Source: Candidatus Vallotiella adelgis
GTDB lineage: Bacteria; Pseudomonadota; Gammaproteobacteria; Burkholderiales; Burkholderiaceae
Reading direction: 5' to 3'
DNA length: 64,000 nucleotides
NCBI RefSeq assembly: GCF_020541305.1
Contig: NZ_CP047396.1
Coordinates: forward strand, 682,001-746,000
Shown here piece by piece: positions 11,494-21,879 of this stretch. The notes under the pieces were generated by a model. That model was not told the DNA's origin. It was given only the letters and a program-made list of their open reading frames with translations, and ran no database searches. The position numbers and the translations under genes were made by a program. How positions within the stretch are numbered: the stretch's first letter is position 1; each line of letters opens with the position of its first letter.

Positions 11494-11787
11494 TTAAACA
11501 TAGGATATATGCGCTACTCGACTAACATACTGAGGTAAAGCATTGACTGCAAACGATTCGATATAAATCTGGCTTTCTAGAATAGCTGAACAAAGCTGAA
11601 CACTAAGACAATCTCCATGCTGCGCTATTAGCGATCGCGGATTAATAACATCGATAATCAACAGCTCGATTATTGCATCATAATTTTCTTTCCCATAGTG
11701 ACCCTTAATAATCGATAATGCTTCTGCAGATGTAACCCAGGGTTTTCTATCACTCACTAGGAGGATTTTTTCTGGCATAGCGGACAC
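11494..11787 (-). CDS. hypothetical protein, 97 residues
   Basis: I do not recognise this gene. The product is soluble-looking, with an amphipathic region SAEALSIIKGHYGKENYDAIIELLI (split here as SAEALSIIKGHYG and ENYDAIIELLI) and two cysteines. It starts inside the 3' end of the upstream transporter (31-nt overlap), so the two would be translationally coupled. The overlap and lack of any known motif leave two options: a small lineage-specific gene, or a chance frame at the eroded end of the transporter. Codon use is not obviously different from its neighbours. Confidence 0.45.
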   Translation of the reverse strand: MSAMPEKILLVSDRKPWVTSAEALSIIKGHYGKENYDAIIELLIIDVINPRSLIAQHGDCLSVQLCSAILESQIYIESFAVNALPQYVSRVAHISYV

Positions 11788-13088
11788 TTCTTCGTCCGGC
11801 TACCTCGATATAAATAGATACGTCTCTGGTTGGCTTCAGGAAAAACCGCGGCATGATTCAGCTTGGCACTCATGCGTTTATTTACCACCGCAGAACTAAC
11901 CAGTGCAAGCGATGCTAGTGCAAGTGGAACAAACGACAACCACAGTACTGTATTCCACCCATATTTCGCTAGTAAGCTACCGGACAGGAAGGAACCAAAA
12001 ACCATTGTTCCAAAGACGATAAAGTCATTAAGCGACTGTACTCGCACTTTCTCTTCCGGTTGATGGCATTCAAGTACAAGAGCCGAGGCCCCGACAAAAC
12101 CGAAATTCCACCCAGCGCCGAGCAAAATAAGCATAATCCAAAAATGCGTGATATCAACGCCGAGTAGGCCTATCGTGGCTGAAAGTGCAATAAGTACCAG
12201 CCCAGCCGTGACAACCCGTTGTGCAGAAAAGCGTGTGATTAGTTTTCCCGTAAAGAAGCTAGGCGCGTACATCGCGATAACGTGCCATTGAATTCCAAGA
12301 TTAGATGACGCTTGCGATAATCCGCACATTTGCATCGCAAATGGAGCAGATGTCATTAGAAAGTTCATTAAAAAATAAGAGACAACCGCGCAGATTACTG
12401 CGGTGACAAATCGAGGCTGACGAAGGATGAGAATGATCGGGCGTGCGCTATTATCCTCTGTTTTTGTTGGTTTTGGCAGATAAACTCCTTTTAGAGAACA
12501 AGCGGATAATATACCCATAACCGCTTGCGCAAGAAAAGTCACCGCGAAAGGGTGCGGTGTCCACAGGTCCATAGTTAAAGTGACAAGCTGGGGACCAATA
12601 ACACCCGAGAGAACTCCACCCGCCATAACAAATGATAGTGCTCGCGCGCGCTGATCGGGCGGCACGCAATCTGCAGCGGCAAAGCGGAAAGAAAGAACCA
12701 CGGCCGCATAAGCGCCGGCGAAAAAAGTCGCGAGGCAAAATAGCCAGAATACACCTAACATAACAGCCCAGGCTGCAAGCAGACCGGCAAGTACGCCGAA
12801 TCCGGCACCGAGCATGAAGGCTTCACGACGGCCCCAGCGTTGTACAATCGCTCCGGCTGGAAGTGATGATGCAGCCATCCCGACGACAAAGATTGAGATT
12901 GGCAGAGTTGCTAGAGCAGAACTAGGTGCGAGCGTGTTTCCGACGATGGCACCAGTCGCATATATAATAGTCGAATTCGCACCAGCGAGTGCCTGCGCAA
13001 TTGTAAGTCTAGCAATATTACTTTTTGCCTGCGTGTAAAGAATCGATGACGACGTGTTAATCATAGTCCCAACATTGACTTCTGGCAT
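11757..13088 (-). CDS. major facilitator superfamily transporter
   Basis: The 443-residue product has about twelve membrane-spanning segments in two halves. The MFS loop signature GAIVQRWGRREAF (about residue 80) follows TM2-3, and a polar central loop KPTKTEDNSA lies near 210. Family members are proton-driven exporters or importers, and the substrate cannot be read from sequence. The last 20 residues (RGSRTKKCPLCQKKSS) are strongly basic and look unlike a normal MFS tail, suggesting that the original stop was lost and the frame now runs into the next gene. An alternative start is Met9 (13064). Confidence 0.8.
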   Translation of the reverse strand: MPEVNVGTMINTSSSILYTQAKSNIARLTIAQALAGANSTIIYATGAIVGNTLAPSSALATLPISIFVVGMAASSLPAGAIVQRWGRREAFMLGAGFGVLAGLLAAWAVMLGVFWLFCLATFFAGAYAAVVLSFRFAAADCVPPDQRARALSFVMAGGVLSGVIGPQLVTLTMDLWTPHPFAVTFLAQAVMGILSACSLKGVYLPKPTKTEDNSARPIILILRQPRFVTAVICAVVSYFLMNFLMTSAPFAMQMCGLSQASSNLGIQWHVIAMYAPSFFTGKLITRFSAQRVVTAGLVLIALSATIGLLGVDITHFWIMLILLGAGWNFGFVGASALVLECHQPEEKVRVQSLNDFIVFGTMVFGSFLSGSLLAKYGWNTVLWLSFVPLALASLALVSSAVVNKRMSAKLNHAAVFPEANQRRIYLYRGSRTKKCPLCQKKSS

Positions 13089-13233
13089 AAAATCCAGCCC
13101 GATAATTGCAGCTTCGCTGACTTGTTTATTCGGGGAGGATGACCTGCTGGTTTTCAGGCGTGTAACTACGCACTGCTGGCGGTAATTAGTGGCTAGACTT
13201 TGTTCTTGACGATGCTTGTTATCTCAATAAAAT

Positions 13234-13275
13234 GCTTCTCCCATTAGCGCTATAATGAGCGCTAATGGGAGAAGC
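13234..13275. repeat. perfect 18-bp inverted repeat, 6-nt loop
   Basis: GCTTCTCCCATTAGCGCT and its exact reverse complement flank ATAATG. It lies between the MFS gene and tRNA-Val, with no T-run on either side, so it is not a classic terminator. An 18-bp perfect stem is far beyond chance. Confidence 0.9.
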
Positions 13276-13327
13276 GAGTTTCCAGTACAACCATAGTATA
13301 ACTATATGTGATGGATTACGAAAAGAA

Positions 13328-13403
13328 TGGTGGGTGCTGAGGGGTTTGAACCCCCGACCTGCGCCTTGTAAAAGCGCTGCTCTACCAACTGAGCTAAGCA
13401 CCC
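13328..13403 (-). tRNA. tRNA-Val (anticodon UAC)
   Basis: The minus strand folds as a 76-nt cloverleaf with acceptor GGGTGCT/AGCACCC, D-stem GCTC/GAGC, anticodon stem GCGCT/GGCGC, loop TTTACAA (anticodon TAC), a T-arm with TTCAAAC, and an encoded CCA (13328-13330). It lies downstream of lon, as in Burkholderia. Confidence 0.97.
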
Positions 13404-13414
13404 CTATTTCTCTC

Positions 13415-13438
13415 GCCGTCTCGTTTAACAGAGACGGC
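13415..13438. repeat. 8-bp perfect hairpin between lon and tRNA-Val
   Basis: GCCGTCTC and GAGACGGC flank an 8-nt loop. On the plus strand TATTTTAG follows. In the direction of lon and tRNA-Val transcription it sits 12 nt ahead of the mature tRNA 5' end, so it may be a processing or pausing structure. Confidence 0.55.
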
Positions 13439-13700
13439 TATTTTAGCGTATATTGACGTGCCTCTCTCAGTGAAAATTTTTCTACTGCAATTATCTTAAT
13501 ATCGATAACTGCAGTAGTCGGAAATTGTATTTGATGTAGGATAGTTTATTTGCCTACTGCAAGGTACAGAATACTATTAAGTATAACGCTATCACTCTTC
13601 ATTTTTCTTGATCCGAATACAATATACGTAGTTAATGAGTGAGGGCTATCTTGTTTAGACTCTAAATCTAGTATTGATTAGATAAGTTTTCGGACACATT

Positions 13701-16118
13701 CTAATGCTTTACGATCTCACCGCCCCCTTCCTTCATCTGGCTATCTGCAACTGATGCAGGTTTAGCATTGTCTTCCGACAGTGCATCTGGTATCCGCTCA
13801 AGCGCTAATTCTAGCACTTGATCAATCCAGCGAACCGGAACGATCTCGATCCTGTTTTTCACAGTATCCGGAATCTCAGCAAGATCTTTTACATTCTCTT
13901 CTGGAATTAGAACAAGCTTAATACTTCCGCGGTGCGCAGCTAGTAATTTCTCTTTTAGTCCACCAATTGGCAGTACTTCACCGCGAAGTGTAATTTCACC
14001 GGTCATAGCAACGTCAGCGCGTACTGGGATGCCGGTGAGCACTGATACTAGTGCAGTCGTCATCGCAACCCCTGCTGAAGGACCGTCTTTCGGCGTTGCA
14101 CCTTCCGGCACGTGGATGTGAATATCTTGCTTTTGAAACCCTTCGTCGGTGATGCCTAGCCGACGAGAGCGCGAGCGTACGACTGATCGAGCAGCCTCGA
14201 CAGATTCCTTCATCACATCGCCGAGCGATCCAGTACGAATCACGTTGCCTTTTCCAGGCATTAGTACGGCTTCAATAGTCAGTAAATCGCCGCCGACTTC
14301 TGTCCACGCTAGTCCGGTAACCTGGCCAATCTGGTTTTCCTTTGCCGCTAGTCCAACGTCAAATTTTCGTACGCCGAGGAATATATTCAGGTTGTCGCCA
14401 TTAATAGTGACTGTGCTGTCTGCTTTCTTCAGTAGAAGCTTCTTCACGACTTTGCGGCAGATCTTCGATATTTCGCGCTCGAGCGAGCGCACACCTGCTT
14501 CGCGCGTATAGTAACGAATAATATCGCGAATTGCTCCTTCGATTAGGTAAATTTCATGGTCTTTCAGTCCATTATTGCGCTTTTGCTTAGGAAGAAGATA
14601 GCGCTGTGCAATATTGAACTTTTCATCCTCGGTGTAGCCGGACAGCCGGATCACCTCCATCCGATCCAGTAATGGTGGTGGAATATTTAAAGAATTTGAC
14701 GTCGCCACAAACATCACGTCCGAAAGATCGAAATCAACTTCGATATAGTGATCTGAGAACGTATGATTTTGTTCCGGGTCTAGTACTTCGAGCAACGCAG
14801 AAGATGGGTCGCCTCGGTAGTCTCGCCCCATTTTATCTACTTCATCAAGCAGGAATAGAGGATTTCTCACGCCTGCTTTCATGAGGCTCTGCAGAATTTT
14901 TCCTGGCATTGATCCGATATAAGTGCGACGGTGACCGCGGATTTCACTCTCGTCATGCACGCCGCCGAGCGCCATGCGAACAAACTTGCGATTTGTGGCG
15001 CGAGCAATCGATTGCCCAAGCGATGTTTTTCCAACACCAGGAGGCCCAACTAGGCACAGAATCGGTGCTTTTACCTTATCTACGCGCTGCTGGACCGCCA
15101 GATATTCAAGGATGCGCTCTTTCACCTTGTCGAGACCGAAATGGTCTTTATCTAAAACAAATTCTGCATTTGATAAATCGCTATTAACCTTTCTTTTCTT
15201 GCGCCACGGAAGGCCAATCATAGTTTCGATATAGTTGCGTACTACTGTGGCTTCGGCAGACATTGGCGACATTAACTTCAGCTTCTTGAGCTCAGAATCG
15301 ACTTTTTTATTCGCTTCTTTCGGCATGCGGGAAGATACAATACGCTTTTCGAGCTCTTCAATATCAGCACCATCCTCACCCTCACCCAGCTCTTTCTGAA
15401 TCGCCTTGACTTGCTCATTTAGGTAATATTCGCGCTGGCTTTTTTCCATCTGGCGTTTTACGCGTCCACGGATGCGCTTCTCGACCTGAAGAATGTCGAT
15501 TTCTGATTCAAGTTGTACAAGTAAATGCTCTAAACGATCAGCAACAGGAAACATCTCTAGTATGTTCTGCTTCTGATCTAACTTTAATGGCAAGTGCGCA
15601 GCGATTGTATCAGCTAAGCGACTTGCTTCGTCAATTCCAGATAGTGACGTTAGAATCTCTGGAGGAATTTTCTTATTTAGTTTCACATACTGGTCGAATT
15701 GCGACACAATTGCGCGTCGAAGCGCCTCGGTCTCTGCATTGTCGGTATGTTTTATCTCTAGAGGCATTAACTCGCATAAGAATATCGTTTCCTGTTCTGA
15801 GAACGATAATGTCTTTGCGCGCTGCAGCCCCTCAACCAGCACCTTTACAGTACCGTCTGGTAATCTCAGCATTTGCAAGATATTGGCGATACATCCAACC
15901 TGATAGAGATCTTTTTCAGTCGGCTCATCTTTTGCAGCAGTCTTTTGGGCAACTAGCATAATTTGCTTTCCGCCCTCCATTGCCGAATCAAGGGCCTTAA
16001 TCGACTTTGGACGACCTACAAATAACGGTATTACCATATGCGGGAATACGACCACATCCCGTAGTGGGAGCAGTGGCAAAGTGGTACATTCAGTCGGGAG
16101 AAGTTGACTTCCTGACAT
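13701..16118 (-). CDS. lon: ATP-dependent protease Lon
   Basis: Lon degrades misfolded and selected regulatory proteins in the cytosol. From MSGSQLLP the product is 805 residues, the usual length; the 26 codons upstream of it have no family counterpart. Domains in order are the N-terminal substrate domain ([15 protein letters not shown]), a coiled-coil ([20 protein letters not shown]), the AAA+ module with Walker [12 protein letters not shown] (about 358) and Walker [10 protein letters not shown], and the Ser-Lys protease domain with nucleophile in PKDGPSAG (about 680) and catalytic Lys in [10 protein letters not shown]. It is the last gene of the tig-clpP-clpX-lon block. No damage is seen. 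Confidence 0.97.
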   Translation of the reverse strand: MSGSQLLPTECTTLPLLPLRDVVVFPHMVIPLFVGRPKSIKALDSAMEGGKQIMLVAQKTAAKDEPTEKDLYQVGCIANILQMLRLPDGTVKVLVEGLQRAKTLSFSEQETIFLCELMPLEIKHTDNAETEALRRAIVSQFDQYVKLNKKIPPEILTSLSGIDEASRLADTIAAHLPLKLDQKQNILEMFPVADRLEHLLVQLESEIDILQVEKRIRGRVKRQMEKSQREYYLNEQVKAIQKELGEGEDGADIEELEKRIVSSRMPKEANKKVDSELKKLKLMSPMSAEATVVRNYIETMIGLPWRKKRKVNSDLSNAEFVLDKDHFGLDKVKERILEYLAVQQRVDKVKAPILCLVGPPGVGKTSLGQSIARATNRKFVRMALGGVHDESEIRGHRRTYIGSMPGKILQSLMKAGVRNPLFLLDEVDKMGRDYRGDPSSALLEVLDPEQNHTFSDHYIEVDFDLSDVMFVATSNSLNIPPPLLDRMEVIRLSGYTEDEKFNIAQRYLLPKQKRNNGLKDHEIYLIEGAIRDIIRYYTREAGVRSLEREISKICRKVVKKLLLKKADSTVTINGDNLNIFLGVRKFDVGLAAKENQIGQVTGLAWTEVGGDLLTIEAVLMPGKGNVIRTGSLGDVMKESVEAARSVVRSRSRRLGITDEGFQKQDIHIHVPEGATPKDGPSAGVAMTTALVSVLTGIPVRADVAMTGEITLRGEVLPIGGLKEKLLAAHRGSIKLVLIPEENVKDLAEIPDTVKNRIEIVPVRWIDQVLELALERIPDALSEDNAKPASVADSQMKEGGGEIVKH

Positions 16119-16314
16119 TTTTATCCCTATTGTGGAATCGGTTCTTTCAAGAGTTGAGATAATAACTACACATTGCAGCCGTGTAATGCAGACCAATATA
16201 AAAACTGCTATTCGGGTTGTATAATGTGCAAAATTTTGAAATTGACTCTACCTTAAAAGAAAAGCCGTCTACGTTGCTATAAATAACTCATTTCCACGAA
16301 AAACATATCGACGA

Positions 16315-17592
16315 TCAATTCCTCCCAGCAACTTTTTGCGCATCTTTATTATCATAGACTAATAACGGCTTACCCTGACCTTGAATGACGGTCTCATCAA
16401 CGATAATTTTACTAATCCCTTTAAGGGTAGGAAGGTCGTACATGACATCTAGCAATGCCTGCTCTAAGATTGAACGTAAGCCACGAGCACCTGTTTTACG
16501 ACGCATTGCTTTTTTTGCGACCGCTTGCAGTGCTGCTGGCTGAATCTCAAGCTCTACCTGCTCCATATTAAACAGCTTATGATACTGCTTCACTAACGCA
16601 TTCTTCGGCTCAACTAAAATCTGTATCAGCGCAGCTTCATCAAGCTTGCCTAGCGTCGCAACAACCGGTAGTCGTCCAATGAGCTCTGGAATTAAGCCAA
16701 ATTTAATCAGATCTTCCGGCTCGACATCCTGCAGTACCTCGCCTGCGTTATCATCTTGCTTACTCTTTACGCTCGCCCTAAAACCAATGCTAGTCTTTTG
16801 AGTACGATCTGTGATTACTTTTTCGAGACCATCGAACGCACCTCCGCAAATAAATAAGATATGAGTTGTATCAACTTGAATAAATTCCTGGTTCGGATGC
16901 TTACGACCACCTTTGAGTGGTACAGACGCTATCGTGCCTTCGATTAGCTTAAGTAGGGCTTGCTGCACACCTTCACCCGATACATCGCGGGTGATTGATG
17001 GGTTATCCGATTTGCGGCTAATCTTGTCAATCTCATCGATATAAATTATGCCGCGTTGCGCTTTGTCAACTTCGTAATTGCAATTTTGTAGCAACTTCTG
17101 AATTATATTCTCGACGTCTTCGCCAACATAGCCCGCCTCTGTAAGTGTGGTCGCATCCACAATTACGAACGGCACTTTTAGCAGTCTTGCGAGCGTTTGC
17201 GCAAGAAGTGTCTTGCCCGACCCCGTTGAACCAATCAGTAGAATATTACTCTTTGATAACTCAACGTCGTCTTTTTTATCAAGATGCTTTAAACGCTTGT
17301 AGTGGTTGTACACGGCCACTGCAAGAATTTTTTTAGCCTGTTCTTGCTTGATTACATATTGATCTAGAATCTTTCGTATTTCCAGCGGGCTCGGCAAATC
17401 TAATGGAGCAATCTCTATATTGCTAGATGTACCAGCCGCCTCGTCAAATATAATTTCGTTACACAAGTCAATACATTCGACACAAATGAAGACAGATGGT
17501 CCTGCGATCAGTTTTTGGACTTCGTTTTGACTCTTTCCACAAAACGAGCAATACAACATCTTCTCACTATTTGAATCTTTATTGTCCGTCAT
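16315..17592 (-). CDS. clpX: ClpX, ATP-dependent unfoldase of ClpXP
   Basis: ClpX recognises tagged proteins and threads them into ClpP. I start at [11 protein letters not shown] (425 residues) because GGAGG lies upstream with suitable spacing and homology begins there; an in-frame ATG 11 codons earlier is less likely. The N-terminal zinc domain has YCSFCGKSQ and CVECIDLC. Walker [13 protein letters not shown] (about 115) and Walker [10 protein letters not shown] are present, as are the ClpP-docking tripeptide IGF in KTSIGFRA (about 262) and sensor 2 GARGLRS. It lies 154 nt downstream of clpP on the same strand. Confidence 0.97.
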   Translation of the reverse strand: MTDNKDSNSEKMLYCSFCGKSQNEVQKLIAGPSVFICVECIDLCNEIIFDEAAGTSSNIEIAPLDLPSPLEIRKILDQYVIKQEQAKKILAVAVYNHYKRLKHLDKKDDVELSKSNILLIGSTGSGKTLLAQTLARLLKVPFVIVDATTLTEAGYVGEDVENIIQKLLQNCNYEVDKAQRGIIYIDEIDKISRKSDNPSITRDVSGEGVQQALLKLIEGTIASVPLKGGRKHPNQEFIQVDTTHILFICGGAFDGLEKVITDRTQKTSIGFRASVKSKQDDNAGEVLQDVEPEDLIKFGLIPELIGRLPVVATLGKLDEAALIQILVEPKNALVKQYHKLFNMEQVELEIQPAALQAVAKKAMRRKTGARGLRSILEQALLDVMYDLPTLKGISKIIVDETVIQGQGKPLLVYDNKDAQKVAGRN

Positions 17593-17746
17593 AAATATCA
17601 AACCTCCGCCGGACACTGATTGCATATTATACGCTGATTAACCTTAGGGGTGCGGAACCAGTTATACATCTATTGTTAGCGGTTTCCCATATCCCTCAGC
17701 AAAATCCCCAATGGCATAACAACAGCCTATCCTAGAAAATATCGTA

Positions 17747-18397
17747 TTATGGACGCTTATCTAAAACCTGGTCGATCAACCCATAGGCTTGCGCGTCCTC
17801 GGCTGACATGAAATTGTCACGATCAGTATCCCGCTGAATCTGCTCGACTGGTTTTCCAGTATGCTGCGCGAGCAAGTTGTTCAGACGCTCTTTTAGAAAT
17901 AAAATTTCTCGTGCCTGGATTTCGATATCAGATGCCTGTCCACGCGCGCCTCCAAGGGGCTGGTGAATCATCACGCGCGCGTTAGGTAGCGCAATCCGCT
18001 TACCTGCCGCACCCGCGGCAAGCAAGAATGCACCCATGCTAGCTGATAGTCCAATACAAAGTGTAGTTACGTCAGGCTTTATGAACTGCATCGTATCGTA
18101 GATCGCTAGCCCGGCTGAGATTGAACCGCCGGGGCTGTTAATGTATAAGCTGATGTCTTTGTCAGGATTTTCGCTCTCAAGAAACAGTAATTGTGCAACG
18201 ATTAAATTCGCAGTCTGGTCATTCACTTCGCCTACCAGAAAAACTAATCGCTCCTTGAGCAGGCGCGAGTAGATATCGTAGGCGCGCTCACCACGGCCAC
18301 TAGTCTCAACAACCATCGGAACAAGGCCTAGGGCTTTAGCCTCGAAATCCCGAGGTGCCTGTGCGGTTAGTTGATTGGGAAAATCTGCACAAAACAT
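17747..18397 (-). CDS. clpP: ClpP, proteolytic subunit of Clp protease
   Basis: ClpP forms the tetradecameric serine-protease chamber served by ClpX. The product is 216 residues. The catalytic Ser is in [11 protein letters not shown] (about 113), the His in [10 protein letters not shown] (about 138) and the Asp in the [11 protein letters not shown] segment (about 187); [11 protein letters not shown] and the C-terminal IDQVLDKRP are also family-typical. A purine run AAGGA lies 10 nt before the ATG. The gene is between tig and clpX with a hairpin upstream that probably ends the tig message. Confidence 0.97.
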   Translation of the reverse strand: MFCADFPNQLTAQAPRDFEAKALGLVPMVVETSGRGERAYDIYSRLLKERLVFLVGEVNDQTANLIVAQLLFLESENPDKDISLYINSPGGSISAGLAIYDTMQFIKPDVTTLCIGLSASMGAFLLAAGAAGKRIALPNARVMIHQPLGGARGQASDIEIQAREILFLKERLNNLLAQHTGKPVEQIQRDTDRDNFMSAEDAQAYGLIDQVLDKRP

Positions 18398-18463
18398 TAT
18401 GCGTCCATCCTTCTGTCTGGAATTGTTAGATGCTGTCGTTGATGCACGCGATAACTGGAATGC

Positions 18464-18518
18464 AAAAACCGCACATAAATAATAGGTAGTGTTTGAAACT
18501 ATTAAGTAGGCGGTTTTT
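18464..18518 (-). terminator. likely (bidirectional) intrinsic terminator between tig and clpP
   Basis: AAAAACCGC (18464-18472) pairs perfectly with GCGGTTTTT (18510-18518), giving a T-run after the GC stem on the minus strand. A small nested ATAG/CTAT pairing shortens the loop. The placement 30 nt after the tig stop fits termination or attenuation before clpP. Confidence 0.55.
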
Positions 18519-18548
18519 CGAGGACTGCGCTATTATGTGGCACTATGC

Positions 18549-19889
18549 CTAAACCGCTGACCGGGCATTCACTAACTTTTCAAAACTAACTTCCTCATCG
18601 GTTACCTTCGCCTTGCCCAGCACAAAGTCAACGACGTTGCTCTCGACTACATGCGCTTCCACGTCGCCAAGGCGATTTTTGTCCGAATAATACCAGCGCA
18701 CAACTTCCTTTGGATGCTCATAGCTTTTTGAAAATTTATTCACTTGGGCTAGGATTTGCTCGGGTTTCGCTTCTAGCTGATACTTCTTGACCAACTCAAC
18801 TAGAATTAAGCCGAGCTTAACGCGACGCTCAGCCCACTCCCTAAGTATCTCATCTGGCAGCGGACCTCTCGCTGCAACGGAAATACTATGTTTCGCTAGA
18901 TCTTGGCGTGCTATTTGAACCAGACGCTGTAGTTCCTGCTCAATCAGCACATGCGGTACATCTAACGTAGTAAGCTGCAACAGCGCATCCATTACCTGAT
19001 TTTTGAGAATAAATTTCGTAAGTCGCTCTGCTTCTCGTTCCAGACTCTCCTTGATTTTCGTGCGAATTTCTGCTGGGCTGGCATCTTCGATATCTTGGAA
19101 CTTCGCTAATTCCGCATCGATTGTCGGCAAATTCGGCCATTCGATCTTATTGGCGGTAATTGTAAAGCGCGCGATTTTTCCAGCAATTTCTTTGCTATAA
19201 TAATTACTGGGGAATTTTACGTCGCATTCTCGCGACTCACCTACACTTAAGCCTAGAACTGTCTGCTCAAATTCTGGCAGCAGCTTGCCTTCGCCAAGTA
19301 CAAATGTAAAATTCTCTGCACTTCCGCCGAAAAATCCTTCCCCATTTATCTTACCTACGAAATCAATTGTTACGCGATTGCCGTTTTGCGCACCGATAGC
19401 GCTATCGACCGTGCCTGCCTTGTCGTGGGAGCGGAAATGCACTGCCTGCTTGCGCAAAATTTCGATAGCATAGTCAATCTCCGCGTCGCTAATCTGTGCT
19501 CTCTGGCGCCCGATTTCTGCGCTTGAGATATCACCAAGTTTTACTTCTGGATAGACCTCGAACGTCGCATCGAATGTATATACCTCGCTACGATCCACTT
19601 CCTGTTTTGCTGTAAAGGTTGGTTGTCCTACTATGCACAAGCTCTCAGCGCGGATGATGGTAAAAAATTCTTTGCCGATTTTATCGGTAAGTGCTTCTTC
19701 CGTAACTTGTCTGGCATATTGCTTCATGATGATTTTCAGTGGTACTTTTCCGGGACGGAAACCAGGCATGCGGACATTACTTGCTATCTTGCGGATACGT
19801 GTTTCTATTTCCTTTTGAATAATCTCATTCGGCAATGAAATCGTCATCCGCCGTTTAAGTTTTCCGAGATTTTCTATAATGTTAGCCAT
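18549..19889 (-). CDS. tig: trigger factor, ribosome-bound chaperone with PPIase domain
   Basis: Trigger factor meets nascent chains at the ribosome exit tunnel. The 446-residue product has the ribosome-binding N domain with signature [10 protein letters not shown] (about residues 41-50), the FKBP-like domain (about 165-250, [18 protein letters not shown]) and the helical C-terminal cradle. A strong AGGAGG is about 9 nt before the ATG, one of the best ribosome-binding sites in the window. As several other prolyl isomerases here are broken, its PPIase domain may carry more of the load (inference). Confidence 0.96.
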   Translation of the reverse strand: MANIIENLGKLKRRMTISLPNEIIQKEIETRIRKIASNVRMPGFRPGKVPLKIIMKQYARQVTEEALTDKIGKEFFTIIRAESLCIVGQPTFTAKQEVDRSEVYTFDATFEVYPEVKLGDISSAEIGRQRAQISDAEIDYAIEILRKQAVHFRSHDKAGTVDSAIGAQNGNRVTIDFVGKINGEGFFGGSAENFTFVLGEGKLLPEFEQTVLGLSVGESRECDVKFPSNYYSKEIAGKIARFTITANKIEWPNLPTIDAELAKFQDIEDASPAEIRTKIKESLEREAERLTKFILKNQVMDALLQLTTLDVPHVLIEQELQRLVQIARQDLAKHSISVAARGPLPDEILREWAERRVKLGLILVELVKKYQLEAKPEQILAQVNKFSKSYEHPKEVVRWYYSDKNRLGDVEAHVVESNVVDFVLGKAKVTDEEVSFEKLVNARSAV

Positions 19890-20776
19890 GAATGCAATTC
19901 CTCCTAAAATATTGAGTAATTTGAGTATCTGGCTCTCAGTGCGCTAAACGACGACTTCCAATATCGAAAGATGGTTAGCCGCGCGTTCCATTAGCCCCTC
20001 TACATTTAGGCCGCTTAGCAGAAGCAATATAACTTTTGCCGATTCATCTGGTTGAACTAAACTCTTGACCGACTGAGTACGCGTATCTAAAAAGCCGTTC
20101 AAGTGTGGTACAAGCGATGCTTGATTGAAACAAAATCAGCATACCCAGGCCAAGAATCGCATGATCTGTGCCACTGTTACCTTTGGACTCGCTATTAGTG
20201 ATCGCACTGACCTAGTATAATCATCTCACTATTTAGTGAGATAAAATACTAATAGATGTATTATAGCTATATGATTAGGCCTGCATTTCTCACAAAATTC
20301 TGTTAGTCGCGCTATCAAGAAGAAGAGGCATGCTTGCTTGTGTTTGGGGGATGATCGGCAAATGCATCTAACCAGGATAAATGCTCGATAAAATTCAGCA
20401 GTCAACTGGGGGGAGTATTTACGATATAAAAAGCGACTAAGTTAGATATGTAATGCGCTAGCGCGTTGACATGTTATATGCGATTCCCACCTTAATACCG
20501 ACATTAAGAAAGCAGGTGACGGCAAGAATAATGATTTTGAGATAGCCGCAATTATATGCTCTAGAACCGACTCATAGTACAACTTCCGGCGCCAAACAAA
20601 GAAATTGCAGTAATTCAAACCCATGCACCAGTTAATTCTAACCCTGAATCGCACAAATCAAAAATTGACACGAAGCCTGCTTTGGTTGCCTTATTTTTCA
20701 GAAAAATAAGGCAACGGATTAAGACAATAAAGAAAAACAGAAATAGCACTGCTGCCTGCGCAGTGCGGTAGATCTA
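19890..20776. other. gap upstream of tig
   Basis: No intact gene is present. It holds one degraded open stretch (see 19944-20135) and two perfect hairpins. One is ATCTCACTA/TAGTGAGAT with a 2-nt loop at 20223-20242. The other is TTGCCTTATTTTT/AAAAATAAGGCAA with a 3-nt loop at 20686-20714, about 60 nt before tRNA-Leu. Confidence 0.6.
19944..20135 (-). pseudogene. degraded open stretch, possibly a TetR-type regulator C-terminus
   Basis: On the minus strand 64 codons are open between TGA (20136-20138) and TAG (19944-19946) with no start codon that would make a credible gene. The translation includes AKVILLLLSGLNVEGLMERA, whose Leu-rich helix pattern recalls the ligand domain of TetR-family repressors. 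The similarity is faint and I would not assign a function. Confidence 0.25.
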
Positions 20777-20863
20777 TGGTGCGAGGAAGGGGATTCGAAC
20801 CCCTACGCCTTTTCAGGCGTCAGGACCTAAACCTGGTGCGTCTACCAATTTCGCCATCCTCGC
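20777..20863 (-). tRNA. tRNA-Leu (anticodon UAG)
   Basis: The minus strand gives an 87-nt class II cloverleaf with acceptor GCGAGGA/TCCTCGC, anticodon loop TTTAGGT (anticodon TAG), a long variable arm CGCCTGAAAAGGCG, T-loop TTCGAAT and an encoded CCA. Pair 27-43 of the anticodon stem is a C-A mismatch; the other four pairs are normal. It lies upstream of tig, as in Burkholderia. Confidence 0.96.
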
Positions 20864-21057
20864 GTCTAGAAAAGCAGCGCATTGCACGCCGCATGATTGG
20901 CTATTTTTACAACTTAGTGAGTTTGACTAAAGGCCGCAATTTTAAAATTCTAATCTATTTTTTATATATTGTCTTCACCTCATATATGGTGAATGTTAAA
21001 GTTCTAGATTTTCTGCGCAGAATATGCCGTGTTCCTCTCTTTTGTATTGTTCTTCGC

Positions 21058-21879
21058 GTGAATATTGACGATTATTGCCAGAAAAAAGCGGCGCCTGCCG
21101 GGTCTAGCACATATTATGCTCTGTGGCGAGCGCCCTTAACCGCGCAACCTTTATTAACCGCGCTATATGCATTGCATCGGGAGCTTTCGGAAAGTGTAAG
21201 TGAAGTGAGTGATCCCACAGTCGGACGCATTAAGCTCGCATGGTGGCAAAATGAATTTGTCGCCTTAGCGCGAGAGGCACCAACTCACCCAGTAACCCAG
21301 GTAATCGCCCGTCATTACGGCAACACAGCGCCAATCGGAACGTTTATGACGTGGTTATCTGGTTATCAGATGGACCTGGATCAGACACGCTATCTTGATT
21401 TTGTAGGATTGCACCGTTACGTGGAGCAGGTGGGTGCTGCGTTGGCGAATATCGTAGCTGGAATTACTGCACACGAGCCAACTAACTTAAAATCATGGGC
21501 CCCGGTTCTCGGGCGGGCATTACTACTCGCTGATATCGTTGAGCGTACCGGAGAAAATGCACGATGTGGCCGCATCTACATCCCAACCGAAGAAATGCAG
21601 CGATTCGGCGTTACGGCTACTGATATTCAGCATTGCCGCTATAGCAAAGGCTATATACAATTGATGTCTTTTCAGGTTTCCCGAGCACGCCGCATGCTTA
21701 ATGAGGGACTCGGCGCAATGCCAGCCACCGAGCGAAAGCTGCAGCGCGTGCTCCGTGCGCAAGCTGCTATGTCACTCGCGTTACTGCACGAACTTGAAAT
21801 AGAAGACTATCGCGTTTTATGTCAGCGTATCGCTTTAACGCCGCTACGTAAGTTGTGGATTGCCTGGCGCATATGCTAA
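21058..21879 (+). CDS. squalene/phytoene synthase-like protein (HpnD-like) lacking both Asp-rich motifs
   Basis: From GTG 21058 the 273-residue product aligns with the all-helical trans-prenyltransferase fold, resembling betaproteobacterial HpnD (presqualene diphosphate synthase). It opens VNIDDYCQKKAAPAGSS and contains KLAWWQNEF, GYQMDLDQ and RCGRIYIP. The two metal-binding motifs are gone. The first, normally REVDDVVDE, reads RELSESVSE (residues 41-49); the second, normally RDVGEDA, reads ERTGENA (162-168). Catalysis as a synthase is therefore doubtful. It may be a non-catalytic relative with a scaffold role, like mitochondrial NDUFAF6, or an enzyme decaying in frame. Upstream in-frame ATGs (such as 20983) exist but lie outside family homology. 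Confidence 0.75.
   Translation: MNIDDYCQKKAAPAGSSTYYALWRAPLTAQPLLTALYALHRELSESVSEVSDPTVGRIKLAWWQNEFVALAREAPTHPVTQVIARHYGNTAPIGTFMTWLSGYQMDLDQTRYLDFVGLHRYVEQVGAALANIVAGITAHEPTNLKSWAPVLGRALLLADIVERTGENARCGRIYIPTEEMQRFGVTATDIQHCRYSKGYIQLMSFQVSRARRMLNEGLGAMPATERKLQRVLRAQAAMSLALLHELEIEDYRVLCQRIALTPLRKLWIAWRIC

Noticed and set aside
16119-16314. Heat-shock (sigma-32) promoter before lon
   Set aside because: A CTTGAAA is present, but the expected CCCCAT-like element is absent at the right spacing.
20777-20863. C-A mismatch in the tRNA-Leu anticodon stem as evidence of a broken tRNA
   Set aside because: Only the outermost pair is affected, the other stems are perfect and CCA is encoded; the mismatch may be normal for this tRNA in the group.
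20776-21057. In-frame upstream extension of the HpnD-like gene
   Set aside because: It would begin inside tRNA-Leu antisense sequence, and the extra residues have no family match; the GTG at 21058 matches the expected N terminus.
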